From: Gossypium raimondii
Lineage: Eukaryota; Streptophyta; Magnoliopsida; Malvales; Malvaceae
Reading direction: 5' to 3'
Assembly: GCF_025698545.1 (NCBI RefSeq)
Contig: NC_068567.1
Span: forward strand, 1,302,001-1,366,000
DNA: 64,000 nt
Shown here: positions 46,573-59,668 of the stretch, piece by piece
Layout: each line of letters starts with the position of its first letter
Position numbering within the stretch: position 1 is the first letter of the stretch
The notes under the pieces: generated by a model
Database searches by the model: none
What the model saw: the letters and a program-made list of their open reading frames with translations, nothing else
What the model was told of the DNA's origin: nothing
Program-made: the position numbers and the translations under genes

Positions 46573-49503
46573 TGTAACAACCTAATTTTCAGTGGTGTCA
46601 GAAATAGTGATTCGAGATCACTAAATTCGACTAGTAAGTCTTAAAATTTAATAAATTAATAATTGTGAATCAAGTGTGAATTTAGAAGAATTTTTCTGAA
46701 TTAGTAAATTTTGTGATTTAGTGAATTTTGTGATTTTAAAAAGAATTTAATAGGTAAATTGGGTATAAAACGAGGTATCAAGACCTCGAATTCATAAGCC
46801 GAGCCATAAATATTTTTATAAATATTTATGGAGTGTCATTGAGTTAGTATAAAAATTTCGTTAGAAAATTTTAACATTTGGATAGTCAATTGATTAAAAG
46901 AACTAAATTGAAAATAGTACAAAATTTGTTAAATTGTGATTAAATAGCTTAAGTGACTAGTAAGGAGGGATTTAAAAGAAATTAGCCCTAAATTATATGG
47001 GCTGGACGGTTTGGGCAAGAAAAATCAGTAAGAAAGTAAGGAGAAATAAGGGCAAAATTGGAATTTTTTAAATTAAATATATAAAACAAAGACAAAAGTG
47101 AAAAATCTAGAGATTTCTTCATAATTCATCAGCAAAAACGCCATAGGAGGTCTGAAACAAGCTGGTTTCTCATATTTTTATACCATGTGAGTTCAATTCT
47201 TACTTTTTCTTTGAAATTTTTATGTTTTGTGACTTTTACAACTAGGTCCAACTATTGAATTCATTAGTTTTTTATTCCATGGGTGATTTTGTAACTTACC
47301 GTGAATAAGTTCTGGAATTTTATGATGAATTATTATATATTTGAAGTTTTAATTTCATTATATTATGATTTTATTAAGTTATTTTAGTAGAAAATGATTT
47401 TTAGGACCTAATTGTGAAAAAGTTAGGAATTGGGGTTTTGTACTGAAATTCTGAATATAAAATTTTGTATTCTGAATATAAAATTTTGTATAGTAGTCTA
47501 AAATGATTAGATAAAGTGTTATTTGAGGAAAATTTTGTTCAATTAAAGTGTTAATTGACTAGGGACTAAATTGTAAAAATTGTAAATTTTTGGGGTAAAA
47601 GTGTAATTTAAAAAATTGAAGGGCATAAATTGTGAAATGAATTGGTATTGAATTAGATGCTAATTATTGCAAAAATTTATATTATAGATCAGGAATCCGA
47701 AGATAAACGCGGAAAAGAGAAAGTATCAAACTAGCCTTTGAACTTTTACAACTCCTACAAATTGGCCCAGGTAAGTTCATACGGCTGAACTTTTATGATT
47801 AATTGTTAATGTGGGAATGATATAATGTATCAGTTCGTATATTGTTGTTGAATTATGATTATGGTAAAAATGAGAAAAAAAATGAGATTGTTAGTTCAAA
47901 TTAAGAGATACGCAGGATTGAGTACATAAGTTCGATAACCAGTGATGAATTGATGAATAAGTCCATGGTGGATCCATGGCAAAGTGTGGAATGTAGGTAT
48001 GGTATTTCAGTAAAGGAAACCATACTGAGTTGTGAAAGTAAGTATGGTATTTCAGTGAAGAAAACCATACTGAGTTGTAGCATTGTAAAGGACTCAAGCA
48101 AATCGTGGCACCGGGCAAACAATGTACTCAACTCCGTAAGACGATCCTTAATTTGACAAGTATTTGTAGTGCAATTGAAGCTAAATGTTGGAATATAAGT
48201 TGACATCTGATATTGAGCTCGATTGAGTAAATTCATTATTTGAGATTGTGGTTGGTAGGAAATGTTGCATTATACTTGTTTGTTATAATTGTTAATGAAA
48301 TTTTGGTAAGATTTTATCATTAAGCCTATGAACTTACTAAGCTTTCTATAAGCTTACTTGTGTGTGTTTATTGTTTTTTTTTGTAGATTGACGTATATAT
48401 ATATGTTTGGAGGATCGGATCTACATCAAGGATCACACTATCCAGATTTACTCTGGTAGATTTTGTTAAACAACTTTTTGATTTATATGGCATGTATAGG
48501 GATTGAAGTAAATAATAATAATAACAATAGTATGAATGACTAAGTATGCAAAGTAAATCTGAATGTGATGGTTGTGTTAGATATTGAAATATACATGTTT
48601 TTAGCTTGAAATGGCTGATTAATAACATGTTTGGGTGTTATGTATGCTTAAATGATGGTTAATACAAAGAAATCATGAAAAAAGTAAAATTTGCAATGGA
48701 ACAGTTTTTGGACAGCAGCATTGACGTGATTTTGAAAAATCACCAAGGATAGTAGAAGTGGAATTAGAGAGTGAATGAGCTATAGAATTAAACTTTATTG
48801 AGTCTATTTTCACATGAAAGAAATGGTGTAGGCAAAGGAATTTTATATTATGAGATATTTGAATTTTAGTGAGACAGGATCAGATTAGTTTTTGAAGTCT
48901 CCTGTTCTAAATTTAGGAAATAATTAAAAATTGTACAGAAAGAATTAGGAGTTATAATTTATATGTCTAGATTCCTTAGTGAGTCTATTTTAAATAGAAA
49001 CAAACGAGAATGTTATCCGAATTCTGTACAATGAGATAATTAATTTTTAGTGAAGAGGGATCAGAGCTGTTGAATAGTGAAATAGGGGAGACTTTAAAGA
49101 ATAAACTGTACTAATTGGCTAAACTAAGAATTCTGAAAATTTTATGGTAATAAGATATATGAGTCTAGTTTTAGGGAAAATTTACGGATCTAAATTTCGA
49201 GTTTCGTAACTTGAGTTATAATTAAATTAGTGACTGTTGTGCAGTTGGACAGTTTTATTGTGAATAGTGAAATAAATTGTTTTGATTTGTTTAAGTATTT
49301 GGAAAATTTTTAATGTTCCCGGTTTAGACCCGAACCGTTTCTATTGCATGATTTAGGGTATCAAGATTCCTTTTTATGGACATATTGAATGAACATGAGT
49401 GAATTAATTTTAAAAGTAAATTTTTATGCTCCGAACTAATAAGTTGAGTCAGGTAATGCCTCGTGCTTAACTTCGGCAACGGTCTCGGGTAAGGGATGTT
49501 ACA
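46573..49503. mobile_element. Candidate solo LTR, 2.9 kb
   Basis: A block that starts TGTAACAACC and ends GGGATGTTACA interrupts unit A. The same unit in copies B (50550) and C (54695) reads straight through from TTGGTTCCA to CTTGTTGTTTGCC. The TG..CA ends with short inverted terminal bases suit a long terminal repeat left after LTR-LTR recombination. A clean target-site duplication is not seen (ATTGA against CTTGT). It has no coding frame. Superfamily unknown; Ty3/gypsy LTRs of this length are known in plants. Confidence 0.6.
47998..48079. repeat. Two-unit 44-bp tandem repeat in the candidate LTR
   Basis: The phrase TATGGTATTTCAGT..AACCATACTGAGTTGT occurs twice with a 44-base period. Each unit contains TATGGT and ACCATA and so can form a small hairpin. 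Confidence 0.75.
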
Positions 49504-50231
49504 CTTGTTGTTTGCCATGAGGTTCTTCTTAGCCCTTGGTAATCAAGCTCATATTGTGAAATCAACTTTCCCAGAAATCAAGCAAGACTTAACAAACCAT
49601 TAATATTTATACAATCAAATTCATTTGAGCAACAAGCTATACCAAAATCAACAATTTTTCTATGTTTTATTTACAAAGATATTGAATTTGTCCAAAAAAA
49701 AAAGAGTACCAATTGGTGAATGAGAAAATAGTATTGAAATAAGAGGTTTTGGCATTTAAAATGTTGTTGCTGCCATTAGGAAGATAATCAATGACAGTGA
49801 GTGGGCTTGGGCGAGGCCCATTAATTGTCTCAATTAATTCGACAGAATCCAGATTTCTCAGCTTAAAATGAGACCAAAGCTAAATGAATGAAGGTTTTTA
49901 CAATTATTATTTTTCCCTCTTTATATGATTTTTAATATAAAATTATTTTTAAAAAACGTACTCAATTTGGAAACTTTTTTCACATTGGTTTTTGAAAAAA
50001 AAAATTACATTAGTCCTATAAATCGACAGTTTTTTTTTAAATTAGTCCATGAACTTTGATTTCATAAAAATCCTTTTTAAAACAAAATTATCCCTTAAAA
50101 TTATATATTTTTAATCACTTTTCAATTGCTTTGATGTCCCACCAACTCGTGAGAACAACTACACAGCAAGTCACTTTAAAATAGTGTTGTTCCTATTTAG
50201 GTTACTCTATTTTTTTTCATTTCAGTCACTC

Positions 50232-50507
50232 TAATTAAGATAACTGCTCAAATTGGTCACCGTTGTTAAAAATTTTGTTAATCAACTAACGGAATGCAGA
50301 TGTGGCATTTTTTTTACTTTTGGCTAAAGCTATGGATCTCTTTGTAATTAATCCAAAATGTTTTTTTTTGGTTTATTTACAACATAAGAACAACGTTTGT
50401 AAGATTTCTCTTTTTTCCTTCTTCTTATTTGTTTTCTATGAAAAATAACATAGGGAAATGATGATAGTTTTGGCTCTTTTAAAACAACCCAATCCCACTT
50501 TCATCCT
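50232..50507. repeat. Left arm of an inverted repeat inside unit B
   Basis: When reverse-complemented, this arm aligns with 51041-51304 along its whole length. Shared blocks include AATTAAGATAA(C/T)TGCTCAAATT and CTCTTTTAAAACAA. By eye roughly two thirds or more of the bases agree. The same arm occurs at 46250-46525 (unit A) and 54393-54655 (unit C). Confidence 0.75.
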
Positions 50508-51040
50508 CAACTTGACATCCTGATCACCATTTCTCTTGTCTTGGTTCCACCCTTGTTGTTTGCCATGAGGTTCTTCTTAACCCTTGGTAATCAAGCTCAT
50601 ACTGTGAAATTAACTTTTCAGGAAATCAAGCAAGACTTATCAGTCTAGTAATATTTATACAATCAAATTCATTTTAGCAACAAGCTATACCAAAATCAAC
50701 AATTTTTCTATGTTTTATTTATAAATATATTGAATTTGTCAAAAAAAAGAAGAAGTATCAATTGGTGAATGAGAAAACAGTATTGAAATAAGAGGTTTTG
50801 ACATTTAAAATGCCGTTGCTGCCATAGAAAAAGTGTCAAACAATTGGTAAATGATAATTCCACAAATGATCTCCAAAAAGGAAACTGACGGAGTTGAAAA
50901 TAAATCAGGAGAGTTTTTCTTTATTTTTATTGTTAAAATATTAATTAAAGAAAATTTTAAAGTTTTACTATTTTAATTTTTGTTTCCTGGGAAGGTAATA
51001 TTAATAGGAGTAGTAATGGTATCATTTACTAGTTGTTGTT

Positions 51041-51304
51041 CATAAGAGTGAGGCTAGATTGTTTTAAAAGAGTCCAAATTATCCTCATTTTACTCTATTA
51101 CTTTTCTCGAGAAACAAACAACAAGAAGGAAAAGAGAAAACTTACAAACTTTAATCTTATGTTACCAAAAAGAAAATGTTTTGGACTAATTACAGAGAGC
51201 TCCCTAGCTTTTGTCAAAAATAAAAATACCATGTCAACAATTAGTTACTAAATTAATGAAATTTTTAACAGTAGTAAATAATTTGAGCAATTATCTTAAT
51301 TCAA
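51041..51304. repeat. Right arm of the inverted repeat inside unit B
   Basis: Complement of the left arm at 50232-50507, separated from it by about 530 bases. Copies lie at 55190-55450 (unit C) and 57077-57345 (unit D). The similar small open frames on opposite strands (LDCFKRV at 46302-46580 minus and at 51033-51251 plus) arise from this inversion. Confidence 0.75.
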
Positions 51305-52310
51305 GCAATTATAAATCCTATGCTTTTAAATATGACACAAAGAAAATTTAACTTATAGTTTTTTAGTCATATTTTAATTTAATTATAATACAAATTAATT
51401 TATACAAAATCATAATTATAACAAAAATAAAAATGCCACTAACTCATAAATAAAAGCATTAACTTTAAAAAAATCAAACTTTCATCATAGAAAATAGACC
51501 CTAATCAAGCTCATAATTATAATAAAGAAATATACTAACCCCAAAAGATTATATTAAACAAATATACAAATTGGCTATAATTACTTATAAATTATTTCGA
51601 TTGTCCGAAGTGTTCATGAGTTGAATCATGATAAATTAAATATTAGATTTTCTTTTTTTAAATTCAACCTTGAGCCTAATGGACTCTTTCATTGTTTAAA
51701 AAACAATCAAATTACTTTTGGGGATGTCGTGGCATTCAATCCCTGAGCTTGTCAACTTTTCCCATCTTGATTCTTGAATTTTTTTTAATTTAGTCCCTAA
51801 ATTTGGATTATGTTAAAGTGTGATGATGTAGCAATCTAAGATTGTATCACATCATCTCGTGAAAATTTTTAAAAAATATATAATTTCTTTTGTAAATTTT
51901 TATACTTTCATATATTTTTTATATTATATATATTTTTAAAATTTCAAGTGATGATGTGAGTGTCATGTCATGTCATTACACATATATGGAATCTAAGTTT
52001 AGAGACCAACCTAAGAAAAAAATACTAAGTTCTAGGATTAATGTGGAAAAAAACTAGGGACTAAACTAAAAAACTAACAAATTTAGAGACTAAATATTAC
52101 TTTTATCCGTAAAATGATATTATGAGTTGAGAATTTTGAGCTTTAAATGATAAAAAATTTATAAATAAAAAATTATATTATAATAAGTTTGTTTTATTTT
52201 TATATAAAAATAAAATTCATTAAACCTAAAACATTATATAATTTTTTTATCTTCCGATTTTACCATTTTAATTAGAGCTATATTTAATTTTTATTTTTTT
52301 TAATAAATAT

Positions 52311-53889
52311 TGTCGAAACCATTTTTTTTGAAATTTGAAAATGAGATCGACTTGGATTTCGAAAATAAAAACGAGTATGAGAGTTGCCATCAATCTTTTT
52401 TATAAGGTGTGATTGGGTCACCTCATAAAACGGTTGTTTTTAATAAACAACTTGATTTTATCAAAACAACAATTTTGGTCCATGAAAAACAGAAAACGGG
52501 TTCGGGAGTCGGTTACGTACGAGGAAGGATTAGCACCTTCACAACGCCCAAAAATTGGTACCTAGTTGATTAATTAGTGTCTTAGTGCCGAAGATTGAAA
52601 ATTTTGAAGAGTTTTAAAAATATGATCCTTCGTCAAAACATTGAGAATTTTTTGAGACAAAGACATATTTTCACGTTAATCGAGAAAGAGAATTACATCC
52701 CGTAAGTTAGGACGCAATGCCCAAAATTCCCGATACGAGAATGCCGAAAAATTTATTTAAAAAGATATGTAATTATCTCAAGTTTTAGAAAAGACCATAT
52801 TCCGTAAGTTAGAACACAATCTTTTATTAATTCCCGAGATTTAAAAAACGTTTGAAAAGAGTCGTGTATTTAATTTATCGAGAAAATTGAAACCCCATAA
52901 GTTATGGACTAAATCGTAATAAGCTGGAAACATCAGGGAGTAAACAAATAAATATGCCAGATCCCTCTATACGCAGCGTTTTCGGGTGGGATCAATTTGA
53001 AACAAAAATAAAACATGTGGTTTAAATTGAAAATATATGAAAAAAACTATATTGAAAGCGACTCAAAAATAGAGGGATCGATCATGCAAATATCCCCACC
53101 AGCAAAAACACGCTGATCCTAAGGCTGGTCGGGTCACGCATGCGGGTATAGTCCTATACGGCGCCGTATTGGGGCCGCTGAAATAGGCCCTAAACAACGT
53201 CACTTCATGCCTATATAAAACCAACTTTTTTTCTAAAACATTCATTTTTTGCCATTTTCTTCAAAACAAAACTGATGAACCCAAGCTTTCTCTGCTAGGG
53301 TTCCAAATTTTAGCCACCGCCACCGTTCCAAACCCCGATTTCGGCCTAGCCTCCGATTGCGATAGAGGAATAAGCCTCGGCCTTCAGGTAAGCATTCTTC
53401 TATTTTTTTAATACTATACCCTTTTTTTTTAAAAAAATAAATAAAAAAAAGTCAGAAGAAGAAAACTCGAAAAGAGATAAAAAAAACCTTCCAATTCCTC
53501 TCTGATTCACTATTTTTGTATATATTTCAATAATTTTATACAAATCCCGAAACCTCTCCCCTCTCCAAAAAAATCCCCTCTTTTTTAATTTTATTTTTTT
53601 TCTGTTATTTTGTCGTGCTTGCGGTTTTTTCATGGCAGGTGCACTGGAGAGAAGACGTTTGCGGCGTGCGGAATGCATGCAAGGCTGCTGTGCGTGGGAG
53701 CAGCGACATGGGGGCGATGGGGCCGTTGTTGCGGCGCCGAGGAAGGGAAGCTAGGGTTTCTGTGTCTTGTTTTGTGTTTTAGGCTAGGTATTGGGCTATC
53801 GGTATTGGGCTGGATTATTTGTAATTTTTATTTATTTAAATTTGCTATTCATTTATGGTTTTGGGCCCGGGCTAAAATTGGGTATTACA
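52311..53889. mobile_element. Solo LTR, 1579 bp, with perfect 5-bp TSD
   Basis: Starts TGTCGAAACC and ends GGGTATTACA. It is flanked on both sides by AATAT (52306-52310 and 53890-53894). The empty site can be read in unit C at about 56455 (TTAATAAATATATTTTTACA). No internal retroelement sequence, primer-binding site or second LTR is next to it, so this is a solo LTR. Its 3' part (53300-53800) is less AT-rich and contains short open stretches that are not genes. Confidence 0.85.
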
Positions 53890-54394
53890 AATATATTTTT
53901 ACATAATTTATTTCATCCCATTATATTTTTACATAATTTATTTCAACCCATCATATTTTTACTTCTCCTTCAAGAGATAGGTATTACTTGTTTTCCATTA
54001 CTTGTAATACAAAGCCAAAAATTCTTTTTTGAGGTAAAATTGAGTTATATATTTTACAAAAGTTAAAATACAATTTCACCATTACATTAACATATATCTT
54101 TGTAGCTTTAAAAAAAATTAAATCAAAACTTTATCAATTTTGAGGGATCAAATTATAATTTTATCATTTATTCACTTAAAATTTTATAAATTTTCAAAGG
54201 CTAAAAGCAAAAGTTTTAATTTTAGAGGGTTAGTGCCCTTACCTACCTCTCTGTTCTTTTTAAGACAATGCCTACAACTACCCATAATCTCTCACCAACC
54301 TATAAATAGGGGGATAATGCACTTCAGTGCACTCGAACCTACATTCTCTTACATTGGCAACAATGTTCTTGCCAATCGAGCTAAAACTTAAAGA

Positions 54395-56629
54395 TAATTA
54401 TTCAAATTGGTCACCGTTGTTAAAAATTTTGTTAATCCGCTAACGGAATGCAGATGTGACATTTTTTTACTTTTGGCTAAAGCTATAGATCTCTTTGTAA
54501 TTAATTCAGAATGCTTTTTTTGGTTTATTTACAACATAAGAACAACGTTTGTAAGATTTCTCTTTTTCCTTCTTCTTATTTGTTTTCTATGAAAAATAAC
54601 ATAGGGAAATGATGATAGTTTTGGCTCTTTTAAAACAACCCAATCCCACTTTCATCCTCAACTTGACATCTTGGTCACCATTTCTCTTGTCTTGGTTCCA
54701 GTCTTGTTGTTTGCCATGAGGTTCTTCTTAACCCTAGGTAATCAAGCTCATATTGTGAAATCAACTTTCGAGGAAATCAAGCAAGACTTATCAGTCTAGT
54801 AATATTTATACAATCAAATTCATTTTAGCAACAAGCTATACCAAAATCAACAATTTTTCTATGTTTTATTTATAAAGATATTGAATTTGTCAAAAATAAA
54901 ATAAAATTACCAATTGGTGAATGAGAAAATAGTATTGAAATCGGAGGTTTTGACATTTAAAATGTCGTTGTTGCCATAGAAAAGTGTCAAACAATTGGTA
55001 AATGATAATTCCACAAATGATCTCCAAAAGAAAACTAACAGAGTTGAAGATAAATCAGGAGAGCTTTTCTTTATTTTTATTGTTAAAATATTAATTAAAG
55101 AAAATTTTAAAGTTTTACTATTTTAATTTTTGTTTCCTGGGAAGGTAATATTAATAGGAGTAGTAGTAATGGTATCATTTACTAGTTGTTGTTCATAAGA
55201 GTGAGGTTAGATTGTTTTAAAAGAGTCCAAATTATCCAGATTTTACTCTATTACTTTTCTCGAGAAACAAACAACAAGAAGGAAAAGAGAAAACTTACAA
55301 ACTTTAATCTTATGTTACCAAAAAGAAAATGTTTTGGACTAATTACAGAGAGCTCCCTAGCTTTGTCAAAATAAAATACCATGTCAACAATTAGTTACTA
55401 AATTAATGAAATTTTTAACAGAGTAAATAATTCGAGCAATTATCTTAATTTAAGCAATTATAAATCCTATGCTTTTAAACATGACACAAAGAAAAATTAA
55501 CTTATAGTTTTTTAGTCATATTTTAATTTAATTATAATATAAAATAATTTATACAAAAATCATAATTATAACAAAAATAAAAATGCCACTAACTCATAAG
55601 TAAAAACATTAACTTTAAAAAATTCAAACTTTCATCATAGAAAATAGACCCTAATGAAGCTCATAATTATAATAAAGAAATATACTAACCCCAAAAGATT
55701 ATATTAAACAAATATATATATTGGCTATAGTTACTTATAAATTATTTCGATTGTCCGAAGTGTTCATGAGTTAAATCATGATAAATTAAATATTAGATTT
55801 TTTTTTTTTTAAATTCAACCTTGAGCCTAATGGACTCTTTCATTGTTTAAAAAACAATCAAAATTACTTTTGGGGGATGTCGTGGCATTCAATCCCTAAG
55901 CTTGTCAACTTTTCCCATCTTGATTCTTGATTTTTTTTTAATTTGGTCCCTAAATTTGGATTATGTTAAAGTGTGATGATGTAGCAATCTAATATTATAT
56001 CACATCATCTCGTGAAAATTTTAAAAAAATATATAATTTCTTTTGTAAATTTTTATACTTTCATATATATTTTTATATTATATATATTTTTTAAAATTTC
56101 AAGTGATGATGTAAGTGTCATGTCATGTCATTACACATAAATGGAATCTAAGTTCAGAGACCAACCTAAGAAAAAATACTAAGTTCTAGGATTAATGTGG
56201 AAAAAAATTAAGGACTAAACTAAAAAATTAACAAATTTAGAGACTAAATATTACTTTTATCCGTAAAATGATAGTATGAGTTGAGAATTTTGAGCTTTAA
56301 ATGATAAAAATATTTTTATAAATAAAAAATTATATTATAATAAGTTTGTTTTATTTTTTTATAAAAATAAAAATACAGTAAACCTAAAACATTGTATAAT
56401 TTTTTTATCTTTCGATTTTACCATTTTAATTAGACTTCATTTAATTTTTATTTTTTAATAAATATATTTTTACATAATTTATTTCATCCCATCATATTTT
56501 TACTTCTCCTTCAAGAGATAGGTATTACTTGTTCTCCATTACTTGTAATACAAAGCCAAAATTCTTTTTGAGGTAAAATTGAGTTATATATTTTACAAAA
56601 GTTAAAATACAATTTTACCGTTACATTAA
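54395..56629. repeat. Staggered repeat array, unit C
   Basis: Begins at AGATAATTATTCAAATTGGTC, which corresponds to 50240 in unit B, so it lacks B's first ~460 bases. It then follows B closely through both inverted arms and the middle part to the GGTATTACTTGTTCTCC tail (56520), and keeps the empty site of the solo LTR. It ends at CCGTTACATTAA, where unit D begins. Confidence 0.8.
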
Positions 56630-58800
56630 TCAAGCTCATATTGTAAAATCAACTTTCCAGGAAATCAAGCAAGACTTAACAATCTAGTAATATTTATACA
56701 ATCAAATTCATTTCAGCAACAAGTTATATCAAAATCAACAATTTTTCTATGTTTTATTTATAAAGATATTGAATTTGTCAAAAAATAAAATAAAGTACCA
56801 ATTGGTGAATGAGAAAATAGTATTGAAATAAGAGGTTTTGACATTTAAAACGCCGTTGCTGCCATAGAAAAAGTGTCAAACAATTGGTAAATGATAATTC
56901 CACAAATGATCTCCAAAGAAGAAACTGACAGAGTTTAAGATAAATCGGGAGAGTTTTTCTTTATTTTTATTGTTAAAATATTAATTAAAGAAAATTTTAA
57001 AGTTTTACTATTTTAATTTTTGTTTCCTGGGAAGGTAATATTAATAGGAGTAGTAATGGTATCATTTACTAGTTGTTGTTCATAAGAGTGAGGTTTAATT
57101 GTTTTAAAAGAGCCCAAATTATCCTCATTTTACTCTGTTTCTTTTCTCGAGAAACAAACAAGAAGAAGGAAAAAGAGAAAACTTACAAACTTTAATCTTA
57201 TGTTGCCAATAAAAAAATGTTTTGGACTAATTACAGAGAGCTCCCTAACTTTAGTCAAAAATAAAAAAAATATCATATCAACAATTAGTTCTGAATTAAC
57301 GAAATTGTTAACAGTAGTAAATAATTCGAGCAATTATCTTAATTCAAACAATTATAAATCCTATGTTTTTAAACATGACACAAAGAAAATTTAAATACAA
57401 AAATTAACTCATAGATTTTTAGTCATATTTTAATTTAATTATTGTCTAATTGAATCGTGATATCAATTAATTAGAAAATTTTAACTATAATATAAATTAA
57501 TTTATACAAAAATCATAATTATAACAAAAATAAAAATAAAACCCTACAACCCAAATCATATGCCACTAACTCATAAATAAAAAACATTAACTTTAAAAAA
57601 ATTCAAACTTTCATCATAGAAAATAGACCCTAATCAAGCTCATAATTATATTAAAGGAATACACTAACCCCAAAAGATTATATTAAACAGATATACATAT
57701 TGACTATAGTTACATATAAATTATTTCGATTGTCTGAAGTGTTTATGAGTTGAATCATGATAAATTAAATATTAGATTTTTTTTTTTTAAAATTCAAGCT
57801 TGAGCCTAATGGACTCTTTCATTGTTTAAAAAACAATCAAAATTACTTTTGGGGATGTCGTGGCATTCAATCCCTGAGCTTGTCAACTTTTCCCATCTTG
57901 ATTTTTGAATTTTTTCAATTTGGTCCCTAAATTTGAATTCTGTTAAAGTGTGATGATGTAGCAATCTAAGATTGTACCACATCATCTCGTGAAAATTTTA
58001 AAAAATATATAATTTCTTTTTGTAAATTTTTATACATTCATGTATTTTTATATTATATATATTTTAAAATTTCAAGTGATGATATGAGTGTCATGTCATG
58101 TCATGTCATTACACATAAATAGAATCTAAGTTTAGAGACCAACCTAAGAAAAAAAATACTAAGTTCCAGGATGAATGTGGAAAAACAATTAGAGACTAAA
58201 TTTAAAAATAACAAATTTAGAGACTAAATATTACTTTTATCTGTAAAATGATATTATGAGTTGAGAATTTTTAGCTTTAAATGATAAAAATATTTTATAA
58301 ATAAAAAAATTATATTATAATAAGTTTGTTTTTATTTTTATATAAAAATAAAATACAGCAAACCTAAAACATTATATAATTTTTTATATTAGTGCTTCAT
58401 TTAATTTTTATTTTTTAATAAATATATTTTTAAATAATTTATTTCATCCCATCATATTTTACTTCTCCTTCAAGAGATAGGTATTACTTGTTTCCATTAC
58501 TTGTAATGCAAAGCCAAAAATTCTTTTTGAGGTAAAATTGAGTTATATATTTTACAAAAGTTAAAATACAATTTCATCATTACATTAACATATATCTTTG
58601 TAGTTTAAAAAAAAAATCAAAATTTTATCAAATTTGAGGGATCAAATTATAATTTTACCATTTATTTACTTAAAATTTTATAAATTTTCGAAGGCTAAAA
58701 GCTCAAGTTTTGATTTTAGAGGGTTAGTGCCCTTACCTACCTCTCTGTTCTTTTTAAGACAATGCCTACAACTACCCATAATCTCTCACCAACCTATAAA
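56630..58800. repeat. Staggered repeat array, unit D
   Basis: Begins at TCAAGCTCATATTGTAAAAT, which corresponds to about 50593 in unit B, so it lacks the left inverted arm. It follows B and C to the tail GCCCTTACCTACCTCTCTG and stops at CCAACCTATAAATA, short of B's last ~90 bases. A ~60-base extra stretch at 57440-57500 and another at 57535-57560 are not in the other units. Confidence 0.8.
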
Positions 58801-59668
58801 TAATTTTCCTAATATATAAAAACTATAAAGTAATTCAATCGATAGTATTTTCATGCAATTATTTTAAAATATATCATTAAATTAAGATTTAGGTTCAGTC
58901 ATTGAATCTGCAAAAGCAATGATCAGAATGTCATAATTTTGGTCATATTTAGCTGCGTGTTTGGAAACTAAGAAAATTTTTTATTATTCTTTTTACCTCA
59001 CTAATCACAGTGAAATAGAAGAAAAATTAAGTTAAAATCCACTTCCCATGTGGTAAATAATTTCAATCATCACAACATTATTTAAAAATAAAAACACATG
59101 TTTTTCTAGGCCTACTTTGCTAGCTGTAGGGACAAGCAATATTCTTTCTAGACAATTAATTTATCAATTGATATTAAAGACTAAATTTCAATTAAAATAA
59201 AAAAAATAATTGGGTTAAAAATTTTCTAATATTTTTACCCACATTTCTTTGTTTGTGCTTTGGCAGGCAAAAGTGGCCGCTCTTAACTGAAAAGATTAAC
59301 TAAATTAATCACAAAATAGTTGCTTCTACTTTTTTATGTCCCCCTAAACATTATTTTCATGCAATTAATTACTTCACTTAAAACATTATTCTAAAGTTTA
59401 ATGGCTACGTAACCTCTCCACCATGCATTAATAGTCTACACTTTACTACCTACTTAAACTTTATTTCTTTTTTTTTTCGTTCGAGTTGAGAAACAAAACC
59501 CTTATTGAAAATAATATTGTACATGTTGAAGGTTCGATTTAGGTTTAAATTTATATTATTTGTATTGTTCAATTAGTTGATAATCTCTCGTTCAAAGAGT
59601 TGTTTGTTGGTCGGTCTTGTCGGGTTAGACAAATAATTCATCGTTGCATTTTGTTTTTAAGATTTTAA
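58801..59668. other. Gene-free AT-rich spacer
   Basis: No gene or element boundary recognised. The sequence looks single-copy within the window. Confidence 0.4.

Larger units (their letters stand above)
45791..49777. repeat. Staggered repeat array, unit A (split by a candidate solo LTR)
   Basis: Starts AGGAAGATAACCAATGACAG and matches unit B (start 49778) closely for about 1.05 kb of non-inserted sequence. The match runs to 46572 and resumes at 49504 after the inserted candidate LTR. It ends with GTTGTTGCTGCCAT, after which the repeat starts again. It carries the left inverted arm (46250-46525) but not the right arm. The small open frames here are by-products of that arm and not genes. Confidence 0.8.
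49778..54394. repeat. Staggered repeat array, unit B (most complete unit)
   Basis: The longest unit. It has the leading part shared with A (49778-50560), the inverted arms (50232-50507 and 51041-51304), and the middle AT-rich part (51305-52310). It then holds the inserted solo LTR (52311-53889) and a tail (53895-54394) with GCCCTTACCTACCTCTCTG and CACTTCAGTGCACTCGAACC. Without the LTR it is about 3.0 kb. No protein can be recognised in it. Confidence 0.8.

Noticed and set aside
51033-51251. Small frame LDCFKRVQ... conserved in units A to D
   Set aside because: Its repetition, and its appearance on the opposite strand in unit A, follow from the inverted repeat arms. Codon structure is not conserved in isolation.
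53610-53906. 98-codon frame with Cys- and Gly-rich start
   Set aside because: It lies entirely inside the solo LTR, ends in low-complexity hydrophobic residues and matches no family.
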